Notes under the pieces: generated by a model
Told to the model about the DNA's origin: nothing
Seen by the model: only the letters and a program-made list of their open reading frames with translations
Databases searched by the model: none
NCBI GenBank assembly: GCA_965248855.1
Contig: CBDFKQ010000022.1
Span: 1 to 64,000 of the forward strand
Reading direction: 5' to 3'
Origin: CBDFKQ01 sp965248855
GTDB taxonomy: Bacteria > Bacteroidota > Bacteroidia > Cytophagales > 172606-1
Length of the DNA: 64,000 nt
Position numbers and translations under genes: made by a program
Shown here: piece by piece, positions 16,537-26,030 of the stretch
How the letters are laid out: each line of letters opens with the position of its first letter
Numbering within the stretch: the stretch's first letter is position 1

Positions 16537-17790
16537 ATGTTTGACTTAGATAAATGGCAGGAAATACTTGGTACTATCCAAAAGAATAAACTTCGTACGT
16601 TTTTAACTGCTTTCGGGGTTTTTTGGGGAATTTTTATGTTGGTTTTATTATTGGGTTTTGGAAACGGAATGCAACGTGGTATTCAAAGAGAGTTTGCTGA
16701 TGAGGCAATAAATAGTTTATGGATTTGGCAGGGAAAAACCTCATTACCTTTTAACGGATTAAAACCGGGACGAGAAATTTTTTTTAAAAATAATGATTTG
16801 ATACAACTTGCAAACCAGGTACAGGGATTGGAAAGAGTTGCGCCCAGAACACGTTTATCAGGAGAATTTACTTTAAATTATAAAGAAAAGAACAGTTCGT
16901 ATCAGGTTTTTGGAGCTAATACAGATTTCTTTAAACTAAATGGTGAAAAAGTAGTTTCCGGCAGAAATATAAATCCTACTGACGATAAGGAAAAAAGAAA
17001 AATTATTGTTATAGGTCAGCGTGTTAAAGATGTATTATTTGGGAAAGATATTAAAAATGATGAGGCATTAGGTAAATATATAAGAATTAAAGGTGTTTAT
17101 TTTCAGGTGGTTGGAATTTTCACCTCAAAAAGTAATCAGGGGAGAAATGAAGAAAGAGCTTATATTCCTTTTCTTACTTTACAAAGCGTTTACAATCTGT
17201 TTAATCAGGTACATTTAATGGCAATGAGCACTAAACCCGGTGTTTCTGCAAAAGATATGGAGGCTAAAGTGAGGCTGATGCTTTCTAAAAGCCATAAATT
17301 TGATATAAAAGATGATCAGGCAATAGGCATAAATAACAATGAAGAAAACTGGCTTAGGTTTGAAAATCTTTTTAAAACAATAAAATTATATGTATTCATC
17401 ATTGGGATGCTTACATTATTTGCAGGCGTAATTGGTGTAAGCAACATTATGATGATTATTGTTAAAGAGAGAACAAAAGAGATTGGGGTACGAAAAGCTC
17501 TTGGTGCAACACCATTTTCAATTATCAGTCTTATTTTACAGGAATCTATAATCATAACCGCCCTGTCGGGATATTTAGGTTTGCTTGCGGGAGTAGGTTT
17601 GCTTGAGTTATTGAAATATTTAATCATCAGTTCCGGTGATAATCTACCTTATTTCGGTGCACCGGATGTTGATTTTGGGACGATTTTAATTGCTGTCATA
17701 ATTTTAGTTTTTGCCGGTGCTCTCGCAGGATTTTTCCCGGCCTTAAGAGCTGCAAATATTAAACCTATTGAAGCTTTGAGGGCAGATTAA
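16537..17790 (+). CDS. MacB-like ABC permease (FtsX domain), copy 1
   Basis: A 417-residue inner-membrane permease. One helix sits near the N-terminus (LTAFGVFWGIFMLVLLLGFG), then a large periplasmic MacB core domain (about 45-275), then three C-terminal helices of the FtsX domain starting FIIGMLTLFAGVIGVSNIMMIIVKERTKEIGVRKALGAT and ending FPALRAANIKPIEALRAD. These are hallmarks of MacB-type mechanotransmission permeases. It is closely similar along its length to the next gene, so the two are tandem paralogues that may form a heterodimer. Confidence 0.9.
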   Translation: MFDLDKWQEILGTIQKNKLRTFLTAFGVFWGIFMLVLLLGFGNGMQRGIQREFADEAINSLWIWQGKTSLPFNGLKPGREIFFKNNDLIQLANQVQGLERVAPRTRLSGEFTLNYKEKNSSYQVFGANTDFFKLNGEKVVSGRNINPTDDKEKRKIIVIGQRVKDVLFGKDIKNDEALGKYIRIKGVYFQVVGIFTSKSNQGRNEERAYIPFLTLQSVYNLFNQVHLMAMSTKPGVSAKDMEAKVRLMLSKSHKFDIKDDQAIGINNNEENWLRFENLFKTIKLYVFIIGMLTLFAGVIGVSNIMMIIVKERTKEIGVRKALGATPFSIISLILQESIIITALSGYLGLLAGVGLLELLKYLIISSGDNLPYFGAPDVDFGTILIAVIILVFAGALAGFFPALRAANIKPIEALRAD

Positions 17791-17800
17791 TGTGTTTGAG

Positions 17801-17928
17801 TAGACAAAAGAAGAAAGAAGAAAGAGGAAAGAGGAAAGAGGAAAGATTAGAGATTATAAATAGGAAGTTTAAAAAAAATTCAACACTAAAAATTAATATT
17901 AAAAGATAGAATATTAGTCTTTTGTCTA
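17801..17928. repeat. Purine-rich intergenic repeat with flanking inverted 11-mers
   Basis: Between the two permease genes, TAGACAAAAGA (17801-17811) is matched by its reverse complement at 17918-17928. Inside is a tandem AAAGAGG x3 tract at 17821-17845. It resembles noncoding dispersed repeat material. A similar pyrimidine-rich tract occurs on the + strand at about 45300-45336. Confidence 0.5.
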
Positions 17929-17962
17929 ATGTCTTTTTTCTATTTTCTTAAATAATAAAATT

Positions 17963-19204
17963 ATGTTCGACTTAGACAAATGGCAGGAAATATGGAATAC
18001 TATTCGCAAAAATAAATTGCGGACAGCCTTAACTGCATTTGGAGTTGCCTGGGGTATTTTTATGTTGGTTTTATTATTGGGAAGTGGAAAAGGTTTTGAA
18101 AATGGAATTGAAGGGCAATTTAATGTGGCAAAAAATGCTATTTTTTTATGGTCCCAACGAACGAGCATTGCCTACAAAGGTTTAAAACCGGGCAGAATTA
18201 TTCGATTTAATAATGCTGATGTTGAAGCACTCCGCCAAAATATTCCTGAGTTAGATGTAATCGCACCAAGATTGTCTTTAGATGGAAATTTCTCTGTTGT
18301 TAGAAATCAAAAAAGTGCTTCATATGAAGTTTATGGTGATTACCCTGATTATTTTAAGGTTCAACCATTTATAATAATGCAGGGTAGATTGATAAATTAT
18401 AAAGACATAACCGACAAAAGAAAAGTAGCAGTGATAGGAACAACGGTTAGAGATGTTCTTTTCGGAGAAACTGATCCTATTGGTAAATATATAAAGATAA
18501 AAGGAATTCCATTTCAGGTAATAGGCATTTTCAAAATGCGGAGTACACGTGCCGAAGAGGTTATGCAAAATTCAAAACAAATATTTGTATCCAATACAGC
18601 CTTACAACAAACATTTAATTTAGTAAATAAAATCGGTTGGTTTGCATTCGTGCCACATAAAGGTTATTCAACTTCATTGGTGCAGAAAAAAATCAAATCT
18701 CTATTAGCAAAAAGACATAGTGTTCATCCTGATGATGAAAGAGCTATCGGATCAGAAAATGTAGAAGAAGAATATCAAAAAGTTCAGGGATTATTTTTAA
18801 TAATAAGGCTTTTTAGCTGGTTTGTGAGCATTGTAACTATTATTGCAGGTGTTATAGGTGTTGGAAATATTATGTTGATTGTTGTAAATGAACGAACAAA
18901 AGAAATCGGGATACGAAAAGCATTAGGTGCTACACCCGGTTCAGTTATCTCAATGATTTTACAAGAATCGATAGTTGTAACTTCATTAGCCGGATATATG
19001 GGTTTGCTCGCAGGAACCGGAATAATTGCCGCTGTTGATTATTTTTTAAAACCGGAAGGCGAATTTTTTGCACATCCGGAAATAGATTTTTCTGTAGCTT
19101 TTTCTGCCCTTGCAGTATTGGTCGTAATGGGTACACTCGCAGGTTTAATACCGGCTATGAAAGCTGCTAATATAAACCCTATCGAAGCACTTCGAGATGA
19201 ATAA
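17963..19204 (+). CDS. MacB-like ABC permease (FtsX domain), copy 2
   Basis: A 413-residue paralogue of the preceding permease. It has the same opening (MFDLDKWQEIWNTIRKNKLRT), N-terminal helix, MacB periplasmic domain and C-terminal FtsX helices (IIAGVIGVGNIMLIVVNERTKEIGIRKALGAT; end MKAANINPIEALRDE). The 172-base gap with repeats that separates it from copy 1 suggests an old tandem duplication. It is followed 58 bases later by the membrane-fusion protein, completing an MFP-ABC efflux or export set. Confidence 0.9.
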   Translation: MFDLDKWQEIWNTIRKNKLRTALTAFGVAWGIFMLVLLLGSGKGFENGIEGQFNVAKNAIFLWSQRTSIAYKGLKPGRIIRFNNADVEALRQNIPELDVIAPRLSLDGNFSVVRNQKSASYEVYGDYPDYFKVQPFIIMQGRLINYKDITDKRKVAVIGTTVRDVLFGETDPIGKYIKIKGIPFQVIGIFKMRSTRAEEVMQNSKQIFVSNTALQQTFNLVNKIGWFAFVPHKGYSTSLVQKKIKSLLAKRHSVHPDDERAIGSENVEEEYQKVQGLFLIIRLFSWFVSIVTIIAGVIGVGNIMLIVVNERTKEIGIRKALGATPGSVISMILQESIVVTSLAGYMGLLAGTGIIAAVDYFLKPEGEFFAHPEIDFSVAFSALAVLVVMGTLAGLIPAMKAANINPIEALRDE

Positions 19205-19262
19205 ATTATTATTTTAATAAAATTATTTTTCACTAAACATAGTCATTAAACCGTATTTAAAA

Positions 19263-20354
19263 ATGAAAAAAGTAATATATGCAATCTTAATTTTAGGCTT
19301 TTTGGCTGCTTCTGTATGGCTGGGGGTTTATTTTTTTAATAAATCGAAACAAAATCCTGTTGTTTTCAAAACAGAAAAACCATTTTATACAAATATTACT
19401 AAAAAAACTATTGCTACCGGATCCATTGTGCCTTTAAGAGAGGTAAATATAAAACCTCAGGTATCGGGCATTGTTGATGAACTTTATGTTGAAGCCGGTC
19501 AAAATATTCATTCAGGTCAGGCAATTGCAAAAATTAAAATTGTACCTAATCTGGCTAATATCAATCAGGCAGAGAGCAATTTAGAAACATCAAAAATTCA
19601 ATTGGTAGAAGCTAAAAAAGAACTGGAAAGGTATCAACAACTATTTGATCAAAAAGTAATTGCGGAACAGGAATACAGAAAATTTGCTTCTGATTACCAA
19701 ATTAAAAAACAATCAGTTGATGCAGCTACAAATAATTTACATATTTTAAGGAGCGGTACATCATTAAAGAAAAGTTTAATATCCAATATAATTTATTCTA
19801 CTATTGATGGAATGTTGCTTGATGTACCGGTTAAAGTTGGAAGCTCAGTAATTGAAAGAAATAATTTTAATGAAGGAACAACCATTGCCAGTATTGCAGA
19901 TATGAAAAGTTTAATTTTCGAAGGTAAGGTAGACGAAGCTGAAGTTGGAAAAATTAAAGATGGTATGGATTTAAATTTAACAATTGGTGCAATTGAAGAT
20001 AAAAAATATAAAGCCCATTTATATTATATTTCTCCAAAGGGTGTTATTGAAGAAGGTGCAATCAAATTTCAAATTAAAGCAAGGGTAATATTACCACCAA
20101 ATGAATTTATTCGTGCAGGTTATAGTGCAAATGCTGATGTAGTACTTGATCAAAAAAATAATGTATTGGCTATTAAAGAAAGCCTTCTACAATTTAAAAA
20201 AGACAGTATTTTTGTAGAAATTGAAAATAAACCTCAAAATTTTATAAAACGCCTTGTTAAAACAGGAGTATCTGACGGTATAAATGTTGAGGTAGTGAGC
20301 GGGCTTACAAAAAATGATAAAATTAAAGTAGTAGATGCTGTTGTTAAAAATTAA
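19263..20354 (+). CDS. MacA/HlyD-type periplasmic adaptor (membrane fusion protein)
   Basis: A 363-residue adaptor with an N-terminal membrane anchor (VIYAILILGFLAASVWLGVYFF). It has a biotinyl/lipoyl-like hairpin (IKPQVSGIVDELYVEAGQNIHSGQAIAKI), a coiled-coil hairpin of about 95-150 residues (QAESNLETSKIQLVEAKKELERYQQLFDQ region), then beta-barrel and membrane-proximal domains. It should bridge the MacB-like permeases to an outer-membrane factor, for which no gene is present nearby. Its position at the end of the operon fits MacAB-like efflux of drugs, peptides or lipids. Confidence 0.88.
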   Translation: MKKVIYAILILGFLAASVWLGVYFFNKSKQNPVVFKTEKPFYTNITKKTIATGSIVPLREVNIKPQVSGIVDELYVEAGQNIHSGQAIAKIKIVPNLANINQAESNLETSKIQLVEAKKELERYQQLFDQKVIAEQEYRKFASDYQIKKQSVDAATNNLHILRSGTSLKKSLISNIIYSTIDGMLLDVPVKVGSSVIERNNFNEGTTIASIADMKSLIFEGKVDEAEVGKIKDGMDLNLTIGAIEDKKYKAHLYYISPKGVIEEGAIKFQIKARVILPPNEFIRAGYSANADVVLDQKNNVLAIKESLLQFKKDSIFVEIENKPQNFIKRLVKTGVSDGINVEVVSGLTKNDKIKVVDAVVKN

Positions 20355-20369
20355 TATACATTTTAAATA

Positions 20370-20406
20370 AGCAAGCCTTATTCATATTAAATTGATAAAG
20401 CTTGCT
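20370..20406. terminator. Possible bidirectional terminator between convergent genes
   Basis: AGCAAGC at 20370-20376 pairs with GCTTGCT at 20400-20406 across a 23-base AT-rich loop that adds some pairing (CTTATT/ATAAAG). It lies between the convergent adaptor and GH3 genes. It is short, so confidence is limited. Confidence 0.4.
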
Positions 20407-21937
20407 ATTTTAAAACTGCTGCTTCCAGCATAGATAGAATTTCATCAACATATTCACGGGAGTTACTTAAGCGGGGTACTTTGTGCTGACCACCAAGTTT
20501 ATTTCGTTTTTTCATCCAATTATAAAAGGTACCTTCCGGTACTAAGTGAACAACAGGAATTTGTAATGCCATGTCTTTATATCTCTTTGCATCGTAATCG
20601 GAGTTTACTGCTCTTAACTTTGAATCAAGCGTATATATAAAATCTTGCATGTTAGAAGGCTCTTGCGCAAATTCAATAATCCATTCATGCCCACCTCTTT
20701 TACCATGTTGCATATACAAAGGTGCGGCCGTATAATTTGCAATTACAGCATTTGTTTTTTTACAAGCTTCCGTCACAGCAACATCCGCGTTCTCTACAAT
20801 AACTTCTTCACCAAAAGCATTTATAAAATGTTTTGTACGCCCACTGATTTTTATTCTATAAGGTTTTACAGAAGTGAATTTAACAGTATCTCCGATTTTA
20901 TATCTCCACAAACCTGCGTTGGTTGAAATAACAATTGCATAATTTTTTCCGGCCTCGACTTCATCTATGGTTAAAGCTCTTGGATAATCCTTTTGCTCTT
21001 CTTCAATAGGGATAAACTCATAAAATATTCCATAATCAAGCATTAGCAACATGTCCGGAACAGATAATCTATCCTGCAAACCAAAATAACCTTCTGATGC
21101 ATTATAGATTTCCATATAACTTATGGAATCGGATGGGAAGAATTTTTTATTAAATAATTCCCTGTAAGGATCAAAAGAAACTGCTCCATGACAAAAAACT
21201 TCAAAGTTTTTCCAAATTTCAAGCACATTTTCTTTTCCGGATATTTCCAAAATTTGTTGAAGCAATACGATTGTCCAGGTTGGCACACCTAATATGCTGG
21301 TCACATTCTGATTGACAGTAATCTCTGCCATTTTTTTTATTTTCGATTCCCACTCCCCCATTAATGCAACGTCCAAATTTGGTGTTCGTGCAAATTGAGC
21401 CCACATTGGTAAATTTTTCATCATAATGGCAGATACATCTCCGGTATAAATATCTGAACCCGGTGAATGTTGTTGTAAGCTTCCGCCAATTGATAAACCT
21501 TTTCCCGTAAAAATTTTAGTATCAGGTTTATTATGGGTATATAATGCAATTAAATCTTTTCCGCCTTGAATATGCGTTTTCCTTAAAGATTCAACTGAAA
21601 CCGGGATAAATTTACTGCGAGAATTAGTTGTACCTGATGATTTTGAAAACCATCGGACGGGCGAATGCCATAAAATATTTTGTTCTCCATTCATCATCCT
21701 TTCGATGAAAGGAGAAATATCTTCATAACTTGAAATAGGAACGCGATTTTGAAATTCTCTTATTGAATTTATATCCGAATATCCAAATTTTTTACCCCAT
21801 TCTGTTTTTTTTGCAGCCAGTATTAATCTTTTATATTCATTTTCCTGTACCTCCATACTGTTCTCCATGAAGTACGTAATTTTTTTTATACGTCCATGAA
21901 GAAAATGCTTTACAAGAAAATTAAATACTTTTAACAC
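20405..21937 (-). CDS. GH3 auxin-responsive promoter family protein (acyl-adenylating superfamily)
   Basis: A 510-residue protein of the GH3 family. These are adenylate-forming enzymes best known in plants for conjugating amino acids to plant hormones. The N-terminal ATP-binding signature is VRWFSKSSGTTNSRSKFIPVS. YMEIYNASEGYFGLQD matches the second motif, and RYKIGDTVKFTSVKPYRIKISGRTKHFINAFGEEV the third. The length fits the family (500-600). Bacterial homologues are common in Bacteroidota, but their substrates are unknown. It is monocistronic and convergent with the efflux operon. Confidence 0.88.
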   Translation of the reverse strand: MLKVFNFLVKHFLHGRIKKITYFMENSMEVQENEYKRLILAAKKTEWGKKFGYSDINSIREFQNRVPISSYEDISPFIERMMNGEQNILWHSPVRWFSKSSGTTNSRSKFIPVSVESLRKTHIQGGKDLIALYTHNKPDTKIFTGKGLSIGGSLQQHSPGSDIYTGDVSAIMMKNLPMWAQFARTPNLDVALMGEWESKIKKMAEITVNQNVTSILGVPTWTIVLLQQILEISGKENVLEIWKNFEVFCHGAVSFDPYRELFNKKFFPSDSISYMEIYNASEGYFGLQDRLSVPDMLLMLDYGIFYEFIPIEEEQKDYPRALTIDEVEAGKNYAIVISTNAGLWRYKIGDTVKFTSVKPYRIKISGRTKHFINAFGEEVIVENADVAVTEACKKTNAVIANYTAAPLYMQHGKRGGHEWIIEFAQEPSNMQDFIYTLDSKLRAVNSDYDAKRYKDMALQIPVVHLVPEGTFYNWMKKRNKLGGQHKVPRLSNSREYVDEILSMLEAAVLK

Positions 21938-22108
21938 GATTTTTAAAATTCAACTTTAAAAGTTACATAATCTCACTTCTAATTTACTTATCATTAAGTC
22001 AATTACAAATAATAATAAATGTTTTAACAAATTATTAAATTAAAATTCAAATTTCATATTAAAAGTTTATGCCTATACAATTTGAAAATGAATATTTTGA
22101 TAAAATAA

Positions 22109-23629
22109 TTACTCCACCCCTCCCATCCATTTTTTGATTTGCTTTGAAAATATTAACATCAATAAGCCAAAACCAACGCTTGAATAAACTATATATAAAA
22201 ACATTCCCGGCATTTCCGCAACTGAATCTTTATTGAATTCTCCCCCAATCAGGCCTGAAATTAAGTTTCCTAATGATAAACTAACAAACCAAATTCCCAT
22301 CATCTGACTTACAAAACGCTGCGGTGAAAGTTTTGTATAAAAACTTAAACCAACAGGACTTAAACAAACTTCTCCAAGAACACTAAAAAAATATGTTGAC
22401 AATAACCATAAAGGTGAAAGATTATTATTACCTATTACAAGCTTAGCTGCGAAATACATTATAAAAAAAGCCAATCCAAGGATGATTAAGCCACTGCCCA
22501 ATTTAATTGGAGCTGAAGGATTTTTATTTTTTCTACCTAAATATGTCCAAACAAAAGCCATAATTGGGGCAAGAGCAATTACAAAAATAGATTGAAGTGA
22601 TTGCATCCAACTTGCCGGTATAGTGAAATTTAAAATAGATCTATTAGTATATCTTTCCGCAAAAATATTTAAAGTTGTACCCCCTTGTTCATAACCTGAC
22701 CAAAATAATACTGATGCCGTAAAAAAAATAACCATTACAACCATTCTCTTTTTTTCTTCAGAATTAAGTCTCCCTGCAAATAAAATAAACATGAAATAAA
22801 ACACAGCTATTGAAAGAATAATTATAAGTAATATTTTAGCTAAACCATTTGCAGAATAAAATTGAATATTCTTAAAATATGGAATATATAAAAGAAAAAT
22901 TATTAACAATAGGGTTAAAATAAAAGGTAAAATCTGGTTTTTAATATTTACTTTTTCCTTAGTTATGTTTAAATCTTGGACTTTTAAGTGGCCATAGGGT
23001 TCCAAATATTTATTTCCTAACATTTTGAAAATAATCATACCTAAAATCATTCCTATAGCTGCTGCACCAAAACCGAAATGCCAATTAATCTTTTCTCCTA
23101 AATAGCCAACGATAATCATCCCGAATGCTCCACCTAAATTAATGCCCATATAAAAAATTGAAAAGGCAGCATCTCTCCTTGCACCACCTTCTGGATAAAG
23201 CTCTCCAACTAATGAACTTATGTTTGGCTTTAACGCACCTGTTCCAATCGAAACTATAGCTAAACCGATATAAAAAACAATATTATTACCTGGAATTGCT
23301 AAAATTAAATGACCTAAAATAATAATTAAACCACCATAAATGACTGATTTTTTTTGACCAAAAATATTATCAGCTAACCAACCACCGGGTAATGAAAGTA
23401 AATAAATAGAGGCTACGTAAATACCATATACAGCACCTGCCTCCTTATCTTGCATTCCCATCCCCCCCTTTATAATATCTGTTGTCATATACAGAAATAA
23501 AATGGCCCGCATACCATAATAACTGAAACGTTCCCACATTTCGGTTAAGAACAAAACAAATAAACCTATTGGGTGACCAAATAATAATTTTTCGTGATTA
23601 GAATTTGCTTGCTCAGCAGATACTTGCAT
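22109..23629 (-). CDS. Proton-dependent oligopeptide transporter (POT/PTR family)
   Basis: A 506-residue MFS permease with about 12-14 helices that imports di- and tripeptides with protons. The first helix carries the family signature LTEMWERFSYYGMRAILFLYM (the ExxER motif). The second signature FSIFYMGINLGGAFGMIIVG and the later SPQRFVSQMMGIWFVSLSLGNL are also visible. The tail is short and cytoplasmic. It is divergent from the PorP/SprF gene. Confidence 0.92.
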   Translation of the reverse strand: MQVSAEQANSNHEKLLFGHPIGLFVLFLTEMWERFSYYGMRAILFLYMTTDIIKGGMGMQDKEAGAVYGIYVASIYLLSLPGGWLADNIFGQKKSVIYGGLIIILGHLILAIPGNNIVFYIGLAIVSIGTGALKPNISSLVGELYPEGGARRDAAFSIFYMGINLGGAFGMIIVGYLGEKINWHFGFGAAAIGMILGMIIFKMLGNKYLEPYGHLKVQDLNITKEKVNIKNQILPFILTLLLIIFLLYIPYFKNIQFYSANGLAKILLIIILSIAVFYFMFILFAGRLNSEEKKRMVVMVIFFTASVLFWSGYEQGGTTLNIFAERYTNRSILNFTIPASWMQSLQSIFVIALAPIMAFVWTYLGRKNKNPSAPIKLGSGLIILGLAFFIMYFAAKLVIGNNNLSPLWLLSTYFFSVLGEVCLSPVGLSFYTKLSPQRFVSQMMGIWFVSLSLGNLISGLIGGEFNKDSVAEMPGMFLYIVYSSVGFGLLMLIFSKQIKKWMGGVE

Positions 23630-23928
23630 AAAATTTTAATAAATAAAATTTAAAAGTAATTTATAATAATAATATTACCAAAATTTGAATTTATTGCAAT
23701 TAAAAATGAATTTATTTAAAAAAAAACAAAAAGTTTAATTTTTATTTTTTAAACTTTAAATGGCCAAAATGTGAAAGATAGTTTTAATTTTGAGGAATTA
23801 TCATTAAAAAAGTATCCTTATTTGATTTCTTACAAAGAATGTTGTAATTTTTGACTTTTAATAAATTTTATTGGAGAATAATTTAATTGAATATTATTAT
23901 TTTGAAATTAAAAACCAAACTTACAGGA

Positions 23929-24972
23929 ATGTTACCTAAAAAATATTTATTAATTATATTTTTATTATTTTCAGGAAACAAAATTTTTGCTCAGGATCCT
24001 CAATTCACTCAATTTTATGCAAATCCTCTTTATCAAAGTCCGGCATTTGCAGGTTCTGCATTGCAGAGTAGAGTTGTATTAAATTATCGTTATCAATGGC
24101 CGGGTATAAGCTCTAGTTATCAAACCTACTCAGCCTCATATGATCATTTTTTTGAAAAAATAAATAGTGGGGTTGGCTTTCAGGTATTGAACGATCGGCA
24201 GGGAATTGGAAGATTAAATTCACTTGACATAGCAGGTCAATATGCTTATCAAATGCGATTAAGCAATAAATTTTCTTATCGCCAAGGTTTACAAATATCA
24301 TACGTTCAAAGAAATATTAATTATTCGGCATTAACCTTTGGTGCACAATGGGATGGAAATTCATTTAACCCCGGCGTTTCCAATGACGAAAGTTTTAGTT
24401 CACCCGTTAAAAGATATGCAGATGTTTCTACAGGAGGTCTTTTGTTTTCTGATCAATTTTATTTCGGTGTTTCTTTACATCATTTAACAATGCCTGTTCA
24501 AAATTTTTCGGGACAAGGTGAAATAAGCAGGTTGCCGATAAAAATAACAGCTCAGGCAGGTTGGAAATTTCCTCTGGATATGGAAACAAGAAAAGGTTTA
24601 GCTGAAAATATTACCGATGCCGAAAAAAGTATTACCCCTGTTTTATTATATCGCCAGCAAGGGGATTTTAATCAGGTAGATGCCGGGATTTATTTAACTT
24701 ATGAACCTTTAATTATCGGTTTATGGTATAGAGGATTACCTCTAAGAGTTACAAATGTAGTTGGCATTAACAACCATGATGCGATGGCCATATTAATTGG
24801 TTATCATTTAAATGGCTTTACGGTTGGTTACAGTTATGATTATACAATCTCTAAATTGAATAACGCCGCAACAGGAGGATCTCACGAAATTTCACTTAGT
24901 TATACTTGGAGAAATAATAAAAAACCACCGGTACCGAAAAAAATGAAATATACACCTTGCCCAAGATTTTAA
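23929..24972 (+). CDS. Type IX secretion system membrane protein, PorP/SprF family
   Basis: A roughly 347-residue outer-membrane beta-barrel protein. The signal peptide (MLPKKYLLIIFLLFSGNKIFAQ) makes ATG 23929 a better start than the TTG at 23887. The family signature is QDPQFTQFYANPLYQSPAFAGSALQSRVVLNYRYQWPG, followed by alternating amphipathic strands to TVGYSYDYTISKLNNAATGGSHEISLSY. PorP/SprF proteins assist type IX secretion and gliding in Bacteroidota and usually pair with one large secreted adhesin. No such partner is next to this copy, so it is an orphan. Confidence 0.9.
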   Translation: MLPKKYLLIIFLLFSGNKIFAQDPQFTQFYANPLYQSPAFAGSALQSRVVLNYRYQWPGISSSYQTYSASYDHFFEKINSGVGFQVLNDRQGIGRLNSLDIAGQYAYQMRLSNKFSYRQGLQISYVQRNINYSALTFGAQWDGNSFNPGVSNDESFSSPVKRYADVSTGGLLFSDQFYFGVSLHHLTMPVQNFSGQGEISRLPIKITAQAGWKFPLDMETRKGLAENITDAEKSITPVLLYRQQGDFNQVDAGIYLTYEPLIIGLWYRGLPLRVTNVVGINNHDAMAILIGYHLNGFTVGYSYDYTISKLNNAATGGSHEISLSYTWRNNKKPPVPKKMKYTPCPRF

Positions 24973-25070
24973 TTTTTGTTTTTACAAAATTAAAAAGAAG
25001 CTATGTCTTTTTTAAAACTGTAATCCTTTATGACTAACTATTTTTGATCCGGTCATATAATTAAATCTTT

Positions 25071-25898
25071 TTAATTTTCCATAATTGATTTAAAAAATAT
25101 AATCACCAAGCTAAACAGTAAGCCAATAACTAAACCTATTGTAATTAATTTTATTAAACTATATCCATCAGGTTTATCAGATTTGGAAAAGCTTTCAACA
25201 ATATTTATTTTATCCAATGCCTGTATTTCTTCTTCAATTTCTAATGATCTGCCATACAGATTTACTAATGTTAAATTTACATTCCCGGGACCGGTGAGGA
25301 AAGGATTATTAATAAAATTACCTTTTAAAATTAAACGTTGTAATGAGGCTTTAACACTATCCAAACTTGCTATTTCATTTTGTATCCTAATTTTAAATAA
25401 AATTAAGCTTTTTCGCTTTTGAAGCGTATTCTTTGCAGCATTATTTTTTAAATAACTAACTATCCCATTCTCTAATGAATCTAAAATATTATTATTGTAA
25501 ACGGTAATATTAATTATAAAACTTTTCGTTTTTGATTCTTTGTCCTCTTGCCCGGAAGATTCAGCATCTATGGATTTAATTTCTTTAATATAATCTTCTC
25601 TAATATTTATTTTTTTTGAAAGCCCTTCAAAATCTTTTTTATTTAAAAAACCTTTCCACGAATTAATAACATTTACACTATTATCGGATAATTGTATACC
25701 TGTACTAGCAATAAGTTGTGATTTATATACAGGATTAATTATTTTAAAAGCAACAACTGCCAGCCCGGCACCGACTATAATAAATATACAAATCAATAAA
25801 AAATTCTTTCTTAAGGTTTGAAATAAATTAATTATCAATTCTTTAAGATTTATTTCATCTTCAATTTGATATGGTTTGTTTTGATCGGTCTGGTTCAT
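25071..25898 (-). CDS. Wzz-like polysaccharide chain-length determinant
   Basis: A 275-residue protein with two membrane helices flanking a periplasmic coiled domain: TM1 about 36-55 (NFLLICIFIIVGAGLAVVAF) and TM2 about 247-268. The N-terminal lead-in EDEINLKELIINLFQTLRKN and KIINPVYKSQLIAST after TM1 are typical of Wzz domains. It should set the length of the surface polysaccharide. It opens the polysaccharide locus and is divergent from the polymerase candidate at 26031. It lacks the kinase domain found in larger Wzc proteins. Confidence 0.8.
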   Translation of the reverse strand: MNQTDQNKPYQIEDEINLKELIINLFQTLRKNFLLICIFIIVGAGLAVVAFKIINPVYKSQLIASTGIQLSDNSVNVINSWKGFLNKKDFEGLSKKINIREDYIKEIKSIDAESSGQEDKESKTKSFIINITVYNNNILDSLENGIVSYLKNNAAKNTLQKRKSLILFKIRIQNEIASLDSVKASLQRLILKGNFINNPFLTGPGNVNLTLVNLYGRSLEIEEEIQALDKINIVESFSKSDKPDGYSLIKLITIGLVIGLLFSLVIIFFKSIMEN

Positions 25899-25935
25899 AC
25901 AAAAATTTTATTTCGGGCAAATATATAATAATAAG

Positions 25936-25943
25936 TACATTTG
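25936..25943 (+). promoter_or_regulatory. -7 promoter box between wzz-like and polymerase genes
   Basis: TACATTTG fits TAnnTTTG, with TTTC at 25911-25914 in a plausible -33 position. It lies 88 bases before ATG 26031. Confidence 0.35.
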
Positions 25944-26030
25944 CGAAAAAATAAACTAAACAGGAATGAATTAAAGGGTTTATGTAATTAAGTATTTAAG
26001 ATTATATCGTTTATGAATAAATAAGGTTTA

